NCBI GenBank assembly: GCA_934132895.1
Contig: CAKPAG010000012.1
Coordinates: forward strand, 1-36,543
Length of the DNA stretch: 36,543 nucleotides
Source of the DNA: an uncultured Clostridia bacterium
GTDB taxonomy: Bacteria; Bacillota; Clostridia; TANB77; CAG-465
Direction of reading: 5' to 3'
Shown here: positions 7,661-15,519 of the stretch, in pieces
How the letters are laid out: every line of letters begins with the position of its first letter
Position numbering within the stretch: the first letter of the stretch is position 1
Made by a program: the position numbers and the translations under genes
The notes under the pieces: model-generated
Told to the model about the DNA's origin: nothing
Database searches by the model: none
What the model saw: the letters and a program-made list of their open reading frames with translations, nothing else

Positions 7661-8830
7661 GTGGCAGACTCAAAAGATTATTATGAGATGTTAGGTGTTT
7701 CAAAAACTGCTACTGATGATGAAATAAAAAAAGCGTATAGACGTTTAGCTAAAAAATATCATCCAGATGCTCAACATACTGAAGAAGACAAAAAACAAGC
7801 AGAAGCTAAATTCAAAGAAATATCAGAAGCATATAGTGTACTTTCAGATAGTACAAAACGTGCGCAATATGATAGATTTGGTTCAAACTTTGATCAAGCA
7901 GGTTTCGGCGGTGCCGGCGGAGGCTATGGCGGCTTCGGAGGTTTCGACTTTTCAGGATTTGGAAATGGAATGGGTGTAGATATAGACCTTGATGATATTT
8001 TAGGTAGTGTATTTGGCGGTGGCTTTGGTGGTTTTGGTTCTTCAAGCAAGAGAAAAGGGCCTACTAAAGGTGCAGATTTAAGATATAACATGACTATATC
8101 TTTTGAAGAAGCAGCATTTGGAACAAGTAAAGAAATAACAATCTCAAGAAACGAAAATTGTGAAGTATGTCATGGAAGTGGGGCAAAACCTGGAACAAGT
8201 GCTACAACTTGTGATAAGTGCCATGGAAGTGGAAAAATTCAAGTAACTCAAAACACAATAATGGGTTCCTTTGCAACTGTAAAAACTTGTGATAAATGTG
8301 GTGGAGAAGGAAAAATAATTCAAAACCCTTGTGAAAAATGCCGTGGAAAGGGTACGGTTAGAAAATCTAAAAAGATTGTTATAAATATACCTGCTGGTAT
8401 AGATAATGGTCAGGCCATCTCTTTAAGAGGTGAAGGTGATATCGGCAAAAAAGGTGGTCCAAATGGTGATTTATTTGTTGTTGTTAACGTTACACCTCAT
8501 AAGATATTTAAGAGAAATGGAATGAATATATTTACAGAAATCAAAGTACCTTTTGCTAAAATGACTTTAGGTGGCACAATAAAAGTACCTACTTTAGAAG
8601 GGGATGTAGACTTTGAAATTCCAGAGGGAACTCAGACAGGTTCGAAATTTAAACTAAGAGAAAAGGGAATACAAAGTATACATGGAAGAACAAGAGGTTA
8701 TCTTGAATTTACTGTAAATGTAGATATTCCAAAAAGACTTAGTGATGAACAAAGAAAAATTCTTACAGATTTTGCTAACACTTTCGGTGATGAAGTAAAA
8801 GAGAAGAAAAAAGGTTTCTTTGGAAGATAG
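7661..8830 (+). CDS. dnaJ: co-chaperone DnaJ (Hsp40)
   Basis: A 389-aa type I DnaJ. The J domain (residues 1-70) has the HPD motif at 34-36. A Gly/Phe-rich linker follows (about 77-132). Four CxxCxGxG zinc motifs begin near Cys167, Cys184, Cys210 and Cys224. The C-terminal substrate domains include GEGDIGKKGGPNGDL. The start codon is GTG with TAGGAGG nine bases upstream; the encoded start (V)ADSKDYYEMLGV fits the family. It is the last gene of the hrcA operon and is followed by a terminator. Confidence 0.97.
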   Translation: MADSKDYYEMLGVSKTATDDEIKKAYRRLAKKYHPDAQHTEEDKKQAEAKFKEISEAYSVLSDSTKRAQYDRFGSNFDQAGFGGAGGGYGGFGGFDFSGFGNGMGVDIDLDDILGSVFGGGFGGFGSSSKRKGPTKGADLRYNMTISFEEAAFGTSKEITISRNENCEVCHGSGAKPGTSATTCDKCHGSGKIQVTQNTIMGSFATVKTCDKCGGEGKIIQNPCEKCRGKGTVRKSKKIVINIPAGIDNGQAISLRGEGDIGKKGGPNGDLFVVVNVTPHKIFKRNGMNIFTEIKVPFAKMTLGGTIKVPTLEGDVDFEIPEGTQTGSKFKLREKGIQSIHGRTRGYLEFTVNVDIPKRLSDEQRKILTDFANTFGDEVKEKKKGFFGR

Positions 8831-8868
8831 AAGGCTTGTTAATTTATATGTAACATATATTGATTTTT

Positions 8869-8908
8869 AAAAGAAGTAGTAGATTATGTATTTACTATTT
8901 CTTTTTGT
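8869..8908 (+). terminator. terminator of the heat-shock operon
   Basis: AAAAGAAGTAGTA pairs with TACTATTTCTTTT (one G-U) around a short loop and continues into a T-rich tail. Confidence 0.75.
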
Positions 8909-8933
8909 TTTATAAATTTTGAGTTTTAATATA

Positions 8934-8962
8934 TTGTTAATTTTATATTTATGTGGTATACT
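8934..8962 (+). promoter_or_regulatory. promoter of the second pilin-like gene
   Basis: TTGTTA (8934-8939), 17-bp spacer, TATACT (8957-8962). The upstream in-frame ATG at 8951 lies inside this promoter, which argues for the later start at 8993. Confidence 0.65.
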
Positions 8963-8992
8963 TACCTTAAATGTAAGGAGGATAAGTTATAT

Positions 8993-10297
8993 ATGAAAAA
9001 AACAAATAGAGAAGGTATATCTTTAATAGTACTTGTAATAACAATCATAGTAATGTTAATACTTGCAAGTGCGGTAATTCTTAAATTAAGAGATTCGAAT
9101 ATTCCAAATAGTGCAAAAGAAGTAACTTTTAAATCTGATGTATCTAGTATGAAAGATGAGTTATTGGCATACGTTACAAATGCTGAGGCTCATGGAATTA
9201 TAAAAGAAGATATCAATTATTCTGGAAAAGATATAAAGGAAGTAATTCCGTCAATTAATGAAAAATATATGAAAATTTTAGAAGTAGAAGAAGGAGAATT
9301 AAAATATGTTGGAGAAAACGAATATGAAAAAAAATGGGCAGAAGAAATAGGCGTTTTAACAAATGATTTAGGTGAGGCAGCAACAGTAGAAAATACTAGG
9401 AATATAAACATTTCTGAGAATTATAGGAGTTTGAAAATATATGGTAATAGTAGTAAAGATGAAACTACATCAAAAATTCAAGATCTAGGTGACTATATAG
9501 AAGATACAAGTGATATAAACTATGGAAAATATAAAATATCAATAAATATCTTAAGAGAAATTTCAAGCGAAAATTTATTCAACTATACTGAACCAGTTGA
9601 CTTTTCCTATGGTAGTATTACAAGTGCTATAGCAGATGAAAATGGTTGGTTTGACATAACAATGGATAATACAAATGGCCAGAATATAATGTATAAAAAC
9701 TGTTGGACTGAACCTAATATGACGTTAAAAACTAATACTAAGTATTATTTATACGTTGAGGTGGAAGAAAAATCAGGAGCATTGGAAATGATTTGTGCTA
9801 GTGATCAAGCAGCTAATCCTTCTCAATTTACATCAAAAATGGTGTGGGGAAAAGGAATTATAACTACTAAAAGTGATTTTTCTAGTGCAAAATCAATGTT
9901 ACGTACATATGTTACTTGCCCGGCAGGTAAACAGTGTCATATAAAGTTTAGAATAGCTGTATATGAAAGTGAAGGAAATCAGAACGATTCTAATTATACA
10001 TTTGAGCCGTATTATGGTAAAAACATAAATGTATACTTAAATTCTCCTTTAAGAAAGTTAAATAGTGATGCTGATTATATAGATTTAAATAATAAGGAAG
10101 TAGTTAGAAATATAGGGGTAGTAAATTCAGATTCAATTACTAATATTGAAAAAGATTATTATAAACTATCTACTCCTGTAAAAGAAAAAATAAATGAAAT
10201 GCCAAAATTAGAATTATATAAAGGAATAAATAGAATATTAATAGGAACAAAACTAGTACCAAGTAAAATTACAGTTTTTTCTAAGCAGGCAGAATAA
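8993..10297 (+). CDS. pilin-like protein with phage-tail-like C-terminal region
   Basis: A 434-aa protein starting MKKTNREG then the hydrophobic helix ISLIVLVITIIVMLILASAVIL, the same prepilin-like head as the protein at 2789. The middle is a charged extended region (30-175). Residues about 180-335 look like a beta-sandwich, with Trp/Tyr-rich NGWFDITMDN and TNTKYYLYVEVEEK. The section near 337-377 (FEPYYGKNINVYLNSPLR, then DYIDLNNKEVVRNIG) resembles the end of Firmicutes phage tail or minor structural proteins. I chose ATG 8993 because AAGGAGG lies ten bases upstream, whereas the ORF opens at 8951 within the promoter. Export is inferred from the N-terminal helix; ligand and function are unknown. 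Confidence 0.7.
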   Translation: MKKTNREGISLIVLVITIIVMLILASAVILKLRDSNIPNSAKEVTFKSDVSSMKDELLAYVTNAEAHGIIKEDINYSGKDIKEVIPSINEKYMKILEVEEGELKYVGENEYEKKWAEEIGVLTNDLGEAATVENTRNINISENYRSLKIYGNSSKDETTSKIQDLGDYIEDTSDINYGKYKISINILREISSENLFNYTEPVDFSYGSITSAIADENGWFDITMDNTNGQNIMYKNCWTEPNMTLKTNTKYYLYVEVEEKSGALEMICASDQAANPSQFTSKMVWGKGIITTKSDFSSAKSMLRTYVTCPAGKQCHIKFRIAVYESEGNQNDSNYTFEPYYGKNINVYLNSPLRKLNSDADYIDLNNKEVVRNIGVVNSDSITNIEKDYYKLSTPVKEKINEMPKLELYKGINRILIGTKLVPSKITVFSKQAE

Positions 10298-10350
10298 TAT
10301 TTTTAGTTTCTTAAAATAATATCAAATTTTTCATTTAATTATCACAATTA

Positions 10351-10380
10351 TATAATATAATCGAATTATGATTATATTAT
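10351..10380. promoter_or_regulatory. -10 box embedded in an 11-bp inverted repeat
   Basis: ATAATATAATC (10352-10362) and GATTATATTAT (10370-10380) flank 7 nt. A TATAAT at 10351-10356 could be the -10 of the two-component operon; the -35 is weak. The dyad is a candidate autoregulatory operator for the response regulator encoded next. Confidence 0.45.
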
Positions 10381-10403
10381 TAATTTTATTTTGGAGGTAA
10401 TTT

Positions 10404-11087
10404 ATGTCAAAAATATTAGTAGTAGACGATGAAGCAAAAATTAGAGAGGTTATAAAAGAATATGCTTCATTTGATGGTTTTAATGTAAGCGAAGCGGTAG
10501 ATGGAATGGATGCAATAAATAAATGTAAACAAGAAAAGTTTGACCTTATCATAATGGATGTAATGATGCCAAGATTAGATGGCTTTTCTGCTATAAAGGA
10601 GATTAGAAAAACGTCTAACACTCCCGTTATAATGCTATCAGCACGTGGAGAAGAGTATGATAAATTATTTGGATTTGAAATAGGTGTTGATGACTATGTA
10701 ACAAAACCATTTAGCCCAAAAGAATTGATGGCTAGAGTAAATGCTGTACTTTCTAGGGCGTCAAAAGTAAGTAGTGACAAAGAAGAAAATAAAAATAAAG
10801 AATATATTTATGAAGACTTAAAAATAGATATGTTAGGTAGAGTAGTATATTTAAAAAATAAGAAACTTGAACTAACACCTAAAGAATATGATTTACTTGT
10901 ATATTTAGTAGTAAATAAAAACATTGCATTATCTAGAGAAAAAATACTAAATGAAGTGTGGGGGTATGATTTCTTTGGTGAGGATAGAACAGTAGATACT
11001 CATATAAAAATGCTTAGAAATAGTATTGGAAAATATAGAAAAAATATAGTAACAGTAAGAGGAATGGGGTATAAATTTGAAGAGTGA
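10404..11087 (+). CDS. OmpR-family response regulator
   Basis: A 227-aa DNA-binding regulator. The receiver domain (1-118) has the acidic pocket D8/D9, phospho-acceptor Asp52 in IIMDVMMPRLDG, Ser79 and Lys101 in VTKPFSP. The C-terminal winged helix (about 130-227) carries LTPKEYDLLVYLVVNKN and RTVDTHIKMLRNSIG. The strong TTTTGGAGG SD supports the ATG. Its last 11 nt overlap the kinase gene, so the two are coupled. The target genes are not deducible from sequence; the neighbouring pilin-like gene and the small transcript at 12640 are candidates by position only. Confidence 0.95.
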   Translation: MSKILVVDDEAKIREVIKEYASFDGFNVSEAVDGMDAINKCKQEKFDLIIMDVMMPRLDGFSAIKEIRKTSNTPVIMLSARGEEYDKLFGFEIGVDDYVTKPFSPKELMARVNAVLSRASKVSSDKEENKNKEYIYEDLKIDMLGRVVYLKNKKLELTPKEYDLLVYLVVNKNIALSREKILNEVWGYDFFGEDRTVDTHIKMLRNSIGKYRKNIVTVRGMGYKFEE

Positions 11088-12504
11088 AACTAAAACAGCA
11101 AAAACACTTACATTTAAATTGTGGGGCTATTTTATAACTTTTGCTATACTTATATTTATTGTTTTATGGTTTATGCAAGTAATATTTTTACAAAGTTATT
11201 ATTCATCTATGAAAAAAAGTGAAATAATAAGGTTATCTGATGAAGTAGAGGAAGAGTATTTTAATGGAGATTATGAAGATAAGATAGATAAACTGGCATA
11301 TAAAAATGCTACTTATGTATTTTTATTTGATACAGAGGGAAATGTAAAGTATGCTTCTGCTGGAGAAAATATTAATGGGTTAAATATACAATCAATTAAT
11401 AGACCTATAACATTTAATATGGATGAAATCACAAAAAAGATGATAAATAGTCCAAATGGAAAATTAAGTTATACATTAAAACTTGATAGATTTAAAACAG
11501 AAATATTTGTATATGGAAGACTTCTTAAAGACAAAAATACATGTCTTGTAATGGTAACTTCAATTGACCCTATAGATGCCACAACTAATGTTTTAAAAAG
11601 TCAGCTGGTTTATGTAACAGTTATAGCCTTGATAATATCTTCTGTTGTATCTATATTTTTATCTAAAAGAATATCACATCCGCTTCAAGAAATGACAAAG
11701 GCTGCTAAGAAATTGGGACAAGGAAATTATGATGTAGAATTTAAAAAATCTGGCTATGTTGAAATTGATGAACTTTCTGATACTTTAAATTATGCAACTA
11801 AGAAATTAAAACAAACTGATGAGGTAAGAAAAGAACTTATTGCTAATGTATCACATGATTTAAAAACTCCACTTACAATGATAAAAGCATATTCCGAGAT
11901 GATTAGAGATTTATCTGGTGAAAACAAGGAAAAAAGAGAAGAACATTTAAATGTAATAATAGAAGAAACAGATAGATTAACAAGACTTGTAAGCGATATG
12001 ATGGATTTATCTAAAATAGAATCTGGACTTACTACACTTACTAAGACAGAGTTTAATTTAAGCGAAGTCGTAAAAAAGATAGTTAGTGGATTTAATATAA
12101 TACAAGATGAAAATTGTAGTATAAAAGTTGATGTGCCAAATGAAGCTTATGTACTAGCAGATAAAACTAAAATAGAACAGGTTGTATATAACTTGGTTGC
12201 TAATGCTATAAATCACAGTGGCGAAAATAAAGATATAAAGATTAAAATAGTAAGTAATTCAAAAAGATATAAATTCTTGGTAGAAGACAATGGACCTGGA
12301 ATAAAAAAAGAAGACCTGCCAAATATTTGGAATAGATATTACAAAACTGCTGATACATATAAAAGAGCAAATAGTGGAAGTGGTTTAGGCCTTTCTATAG
12401 TAAAAAATATACTAGATAAGCATAATTCCAATTTTGGTGTAGATAGTATTGTTGGAAAAGGTACAACATTTTACTTTGACCTAGAAAAAGGAAACAAGAA
12501 ATAA
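11077..12504 (+). CDS. membrane sensor histidine kinase
   Basis: A 475-aa kinase with transmembrane helix 1 (about 15-38), an extracytoplasmic sensor (about 40-173), transmembrane helix 2 (about 177-196) and a HAMP linker (197-250). The HisKA domain has the phosphorylated His260 in NVSHDLKTPLTMI. The HATPase domain carries the N box NLVANAINHS, G1 DNGPGI and G2 GSGLGLSIVKN. The start is a TTG read within the end of the regulator gene, with GGGG about seven bases upstream. It pairs with the response regulator before it. The signal is unknown. Confidence 0.94.
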   Translation: MKSETKTAKTLTFKLWGYFITFAILIFIVLWFMQVIFLQSYYSSMKKSEIIRLSDEVEEEYFNGDYEDKIDKLAYKNATYVFLFDTEGNVKYASAGENINGLNIQSINRPITFNMDEITKKMINSPNGKLSYTLKLDRFKTEIFVYGRLLKDKNTCLVMVTSIDPIDATTNVLKSQLVYVTVIALIISSVVSIFLSKRISHPLQEMTKAAKKLGQGNYDVEFKKSGYVEIDELSDTLNYATKKLKQTDEVRKELIANVSHDLKTPLTMIKAYSEMIRDLSGENKEKREEHLNVIIEETDRLTRLVSDMMDLSKIESGLTTLTKTEFNLSEVVKKIVSGFNIIQDENCSIKVDVPNEAYVLADKTKIEQVVYNLVANAINHSGENKDIKIKIVSNSKRYKFLVEDNGPGIKKEDLPNIWNRYYKTADTYKRANSGSGLGLSIVKNILDKHNSNFGVDSIVGKGTTFYFDLEKGNKK

Positions 12505-12540
12505 TAAAAAGTTAGAATAAAAGCAAATATTAATTAAAAG

Positions 12541-12573
12541 AAGCTGTTATAGTGTATCTATAATAGCTTTTTT
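12541..12573 (+). terminator. terminator of the two-component operon
   Basis: AAGCTGTTATAG pairs with CTATAATAGCTT (one G-U) around TGTAT, followed by TTTTTT. Confidence 0.85.
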
Positions 12574-12636
12574 AAGGCCTTTATTAATTCCATATATATT
12601 TTACATCTTTATCATATTTCTATCACAAAGTATAGG

Positions 12637-12642
12637 TATAAT
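12637..12642 (+). promoter_or_regulatory. possible -10 box of a small transcript
   Basis: TATAAT with no convincing -35 at 17 bp. A transcript from here would run about 290 nt to the terminator at 12911 and contain the short ORF at 12670 and the hairpin at 12735. Confidence 0.4.
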
Positions 12643-12669
12643 ATAGTTGTAAAAAGAAAGGGGTGAGAT

Positions 12670-12729
12670 ATGAAGAATATGAAAACTTTAATAAAAGAAA
12701 ATATAAAAATTAATTTTATTAAGGTATAA
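12670..12729 (+). CDS. possible 19-aa peptide (leader or small ORF)
   Basis: ATG at 12670, preceded by AAAGGGGTGAG at good spacing, opens a frame for MKNMKTLIKENIKINFIKV and stops at TAA 12727-12729. It is basic, lacks a signal sequence and ends just before the hairpin with a strong SD-like loop. It could be a leader peptide, a small peptide gene or chance. No family recognised. Confidence 0.35.
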   Translation: MKNMKTLIKENIKINFIKV

Positions 12730-12734
12730 CTTTA

Positions 12735-12771
12735 GTACATAAAGGAGGTGATATACTTAAACTTTCTGTAC
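12735..12771 (+). ncRNA. hairpin presenting an SD-like sequence in its loop
   Basis: GTACATAAAG (12735-12744) pairs with CTTTCTGTAC (12762-12771) with one T/C mismatch. The 17-nt loop starts GAGGTGAT, so the arm and loop together read AAAGGAGGTGAT, which is complementary to almost the whole 3' tail of 16S rRNA. No ATG, GTG or TTG follows at usable spacing, so it is not an ordinary ribosome binding site. It may be part of a small RNA of about 290 nt ending at the 12911 terminator. Confidence 0.4.
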
Positions 12772-12910
12772 AAAAAAATAAATGAGAATTATAATATAAG
12801 GATATTATTATCCATAATTTAAAAATATAAAACAATTCCTATACATAAAATATATAAGCTTTAATAAGCTAAAAAGAACGAAAAAATAAAAAATGCTTTT
12901 TCATATATAT

Positions 12911-12937
12911 AACCAGAGTTTTTTACTCTGGTTTTTT
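12911..12937 (+). terminator. terminator used as group II intron target
   Basis: AACCAGAG and CTCTGGTT flank TTTTTTA and are followed by a T-run. The group II intron begins a few bases later (12942), the placement typical of class C introns. Confidence 0.9.
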
Positions 12938-13444
12938 CCTGGTGCGACAGGCATGTCGCTTAACTAATCGGTGAAAGTCCGTAGTGGGGGTAGATATCGC
13001 CAACCATATAGAGAAACACAAGCTATCCATCGTGAGGTGGAAGTGGAGGAAGTGTGTATCAAAATCTTGGCTCGATGCACAAAAACTTAATAGTAAGGCT
13101 GTGTAAAGGGGTAAGGCTACCGGACAAGTCAAAGCCCAAAAGATATACGTAACTTTATGCAGTAGATTAAGCGAGTAAAAGAGGAAAGTTAAGAGGCTTA
13201 CCCTGTGAGGTCTTGTGAACATTGAAAGCAGTGGTCGAAAAAGGTTTATCACAAGAAGTCAGCAGAGGTCATAGTAGAAAAAAATTTTTTCGAAGGACTG
13301 AACAATTTGTAGTGTTTTCACTACCTAAAATTTAGTGATAGATAATAATTAGAATGTGTTAATGAGGAGAGTATGAGCGTATCTCAAAGTGTTACTCAAA
13401 ATAAATGATTTATCTATCTACGGAAAGGAAAAGAGGAAACAGAT

Positions 13445-14710
13445 ATGGAACTTTTAGAAGAAATTCTTAATCAAAACAATTTAAACAAGGCATACAAGAA
13501 AGTTGTAGCAAACAAAGGAGTAGCAGGAGTTGATGGAATAACAGTAGAAGAAGAATTTGATTATTTAAAGGAAAATAAAGACAGAATAATAAATCAAATA
13601 AGGAAAAGAAGATATAAACCGCAACCTGTGAAAAGAGTTCAAATACCAAAGGAAAATGGAAAGATGAGAAATCTAGGAATACCAACAGTAACAGACAGAA
13701 TAATACAACAAGCAATATTTCAAGTAATAAGTCCAATATTTGAAAAACAATTTAATGATAACAGTTTTGGGTTTAGAGCTAATAGGAGCTGTGAACAAGC
13801 AGTAGTTAGAGCATTAAAATATTTAAATGATGGATATGAATGGATAGTTGATATAGATTTAGAAAGATTTTTCGATACAGTAAAACAGGATAAACTAATA
13901 ACGATAATAGGAAGGACAATAACTGATGGAGATGTAGTTTCATTAATAAGAAAATATCTAAGTGCAGGAGTAATGGAAAAAGGGATAGTAAAAGCAACAA
14001 CAGTTGGAACACCACAAGGAGGAAACCTAAGTCCATTGCTAAGTAATATAATGCTAAATGAATTAGATAAAGAACTAGAGGCAAGAGAACTCAAATTTGT
14101 TAGATACGCAGACGACTGTATAATACTTGTTAAGAGTGAAAAGGCAGCAAATCGAGTTTTATCTTCAATAACAAAATTTATTGAAAAGAAACTAGGATTA
14201 AAAGTAAATGCAGAGAAAAGCAAAGTAACAAGACCAACCAAAACAAAATACTTGGGATACAGTTTTTGGAAAAGTCCGAAAGGAAAGTGGAAACCAAAAC
14301 CACATTTAAAATCTTATCAAAAGTTAATAAGGAAACTAAAACAACTAACAGATAGAAGCTGGAGCATTAGCTTAGATGAAAGAATTAAAAAGATAAACTA
14401 TGTTGTTAGAGGTTGGGTTAATTATTTTAGAATAGCAAGTTTGAAAAATAAAATAACAGAAATTGATGAACATATGAGGCTAAGAATAAGAGTAATAATT
14501 TGGAAACAATGGAAAAAGATACGAAAAAGATGCGAAAGCTTGCAGAAATTAGGAGTACCATTTGAAATAGCATTTAATTGTGCAAACGCAAGAAAAGGCT
14601 ACTACCAAATATGTAAAACTAGATACATCCAATTTGCTATAAATAATGAAAGATTAAGAAAAAGAGGTCTAGTATTTCTAATAGACCAATATGAAAAAGT
14701 ACATATTTAA
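13445..14710 (+). CDS. ltrA: group II intron reverse transcriptase/maturase
   Basis: A 421-aa protein that splices the intron RNA and copies it into DNA. It follows the class C layout: N-terminal LEEILNQNNLNKAYKKV, then GVDGIT, KENGKMRNLGIPTVTDRIIQQAI, FGFRANRSCEQAV, the motif TPQGGNLSPLLSNI, and the catalytic YADD at residues 221-224. The maturase X domain follows (SWSISLDERIKKINYVVRGWVNYFRI), and NARKGYYQICKT near the end. There is no HNH endonuclease domain. The QGxxxSP motif is of the intron type, unlike the SQ motif of DGR reverse transcriptases. The ATG follows GGAAAGGAAAAGAGG and lies inside the intron. Confidence 0.95.
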   Translation: MELLEEILNQNNLNKAYKKVVANKGVAGVDGITVEEEFDYLKENKDRIINQIRKRRYKPQPVKRVQIPKENGKMRNLGIPTVTDRIIQQAIFQVISPIFEKQFNDNSFGFRANRSCEQAVVRALKYLNDGYEWIVDIDLERFFDTVKQDKLITIIGRTITDGDVVSLIRKYLSAGVMEKGIVKATTVGTPQGGNLSPLLSNIMLNELDKELEARELKFVRYADDCIILVKSEKAANRVLSSITKFIEKKLGLKVNAEKSKVTRPTKTKYLGYSFWKSPKGKWKPKPHLKSYQKLIRKLKQLTDRSWSISLDERIKKINYVVRGWVNYFRIASLKNKITEIDEHMRLRIRVIIWKQWKKIRKRCESLQKLGVPFEIAFNCANARKGYYQICKTRYIQFAINNERLRKRGLVFLIDQYEKVHI

Positions 14711-14720
14711 TATAAATTGA

Positions 14721-14752
14721 ACCGCCGTATACCGAACGGTACGTACGGTGGT
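14721..14752 (+). ncRNA. group II intron domain V
   Basis: ACCGCCGT pairs with ACGGTGGT, then an A-T pair, a two-base CG bulge, a 4-bp stem TACC/GGTA and a GAAC tetraloop. This is the standard catalytic domain V shape. Domain VI follows at about 14757-14794. Confidence 0.85.
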
Positions 14753-14952
14753 GTGAGAGGGGAGAAATTCATTAAGAATTATCCTCTACTCGATTTTTCG
14801 TTATAGTTAACTTGCAGATTAATAAAAAATATCAGAGGAACTTTAAGTTAAAGTACCTGATTATTAGAATATCTTATGTTTCCTAATGTAAATAATATAT
14901 TAAAATTAAAAAATATATATGTATATTGTAGAGATAAATGAACATATTAATC

Positions 14953-15024
14953 ACTACAAATTATTGACAATTATTACTACAAAATATAGTGAAATGTAGT
15001 AATTGAAGAGAGAAGTGTAGTAAT
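14953..15024. repeat. cluster of ACTACA/TGTAGT half-sites
   Basis: ATTACTACA (14973-14981) is inverted against TGTAGTAAT (14995-15003), which is repeated directly at 15016-15024, 21 bp later. A shorter ACTACA sits at 14953. A TTGACA (14964-14969) lies between them. This looks like an operator array for a dimeric repressor at an old promoter, possibly of the decayed Fic gene that follows. Confidence 0.45.
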
Positions 15025-15114
15025 TAAGAGATTATAATTTAGAAAATTAGGCAAAAAAGATATTAAAAAATAATATAGTTAATATTGTTTATCATACAAT
15101 TATGATGTTCAAAG

Positions 15115-15303
15115 AGGAGTAATAGATCTTTTAATACTAATTCCTATTTTTATTTTAGATTTTTTATCAATACATCCATTTAATGATGGTAATGTAAGAA
15201 TGAGTAGCTTATTAACTCTATTATTGTTGTATAAAAGCGGTTATATAGTAGGAAAATGACCAATCTATAGGAAATTTAAGAACAAGATAAGAAAAAACAA
15301 AGT
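15115..15303 (+). pseudogene. decayed Fic/DOC family gene fragment
   Basis: The stretch around 15127-15256 reads LILIPIFILDFLSIHPFNDG (15127-15186), then NVRMSSLLTLLLLYKSGYIVGK. This is the core of a Fic AMP-transferase with the HPFxDGNxR motif; His is at 15173, and the usual second Gly is replaced by Val. The frame hits TGA at 15257-15259. After a shift, a weak SIGNLRTR-stop-EKTK remnant resembles the usual continuation, then TAA. There is no N- or C-terminal domain and no start codon. The rest of the 725-nt gap from 14795 to 15519 has no other gene; it contains the half-site cluster, a terminator and the rodA promoter. Confidence 0.75.
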
Positions 15304-15355
15304 AAATAAACTGCCAAAAATTGAATTCTTTGTTCCTGAGATATATTTTATATAT

Positions 15356-15398
15356 AAGTATAAGTGTATTATTTTAAGTGCATTTATACTTGTTTTTT
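15356..15398 (+). terminator. Rho-independent terminator after the Fic remnant
   Basis: AAGTATAAGTG pairs with CATTTATACTT (one G-U), followed by GTTTTTT. Confidence 0.8.
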
Positions 15399-15440
15399 CT
15401 TCTTTTTTCGCATGTTATAATTAATTTTGTTTTTTTAATA

Positions 15441-15469
15441 TTGAAAAAATGTATATATAGTTGTATAAT
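15441..15469 (+). promoter_or_regulatory. rodA promoter
   Basis: TTGAAA (15441-15446), 17-bp spacer, TATAAT (15464-15469). Confidence 0.8.
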
Positions 15470-15519
15470 ACAAACAGTAATATTAGTATTTAAAATGGAA
15501 ATTTAAGAGTGGTGATTTT

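Larger units (their letters stand above)
12942..14794 (+). mobile_element. class C (IIC) group II intron, apparently full length
   Basis: The element starts at GTGCGACAGGCATGTCGC, a standard group II 5' end, immediately downstream of a Rho-independent terminator. It encodes an intron reverse transcriptase of about 420 aa without an endonuclease domain. It ends with a domain V hairpin and a domain VI with a bulged A, finishing CTACTCGAT. Length is 1853 nt, usual for class C. The remaining sequence (12960-13440 and 14711-14794) is structured intron RNA without genes. The 3' boundary could move by one or two bases. Confidence 0.9.

Noticed and set aside
8951..8992. Upstream ATG for the second pilin-like protein
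   Set aside because: It lies inside the likely -10 region and has no SD; ATG 8993 has AAGGAGG.
12749..12821. GTG-started frame after the strong SD-like sequence
   Set aside because: The GTG is part of the SD-like sequence itself, leaving no spacing for initiation.
12923..13252. Minus-strand frame of 109 codons
   Set aside because: It lies in the structured 5' RNA of the group II intron and has no SD or family resemblance.
13720..14241. Minus-strand frame of 173 codons inside the intron reverse transcriptase
   Set aside because: Antisense shadow of a real gene; composition and lack of an SD fit a chance frame.
13445..14710. Reverse transcriptase as the DGR enzyme for the variable region at 3632
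   Set aside because: It has the intron-type QGxxxSP motif, a maturase domain and intron RNA ends around it, and there is no template repeat nearby.
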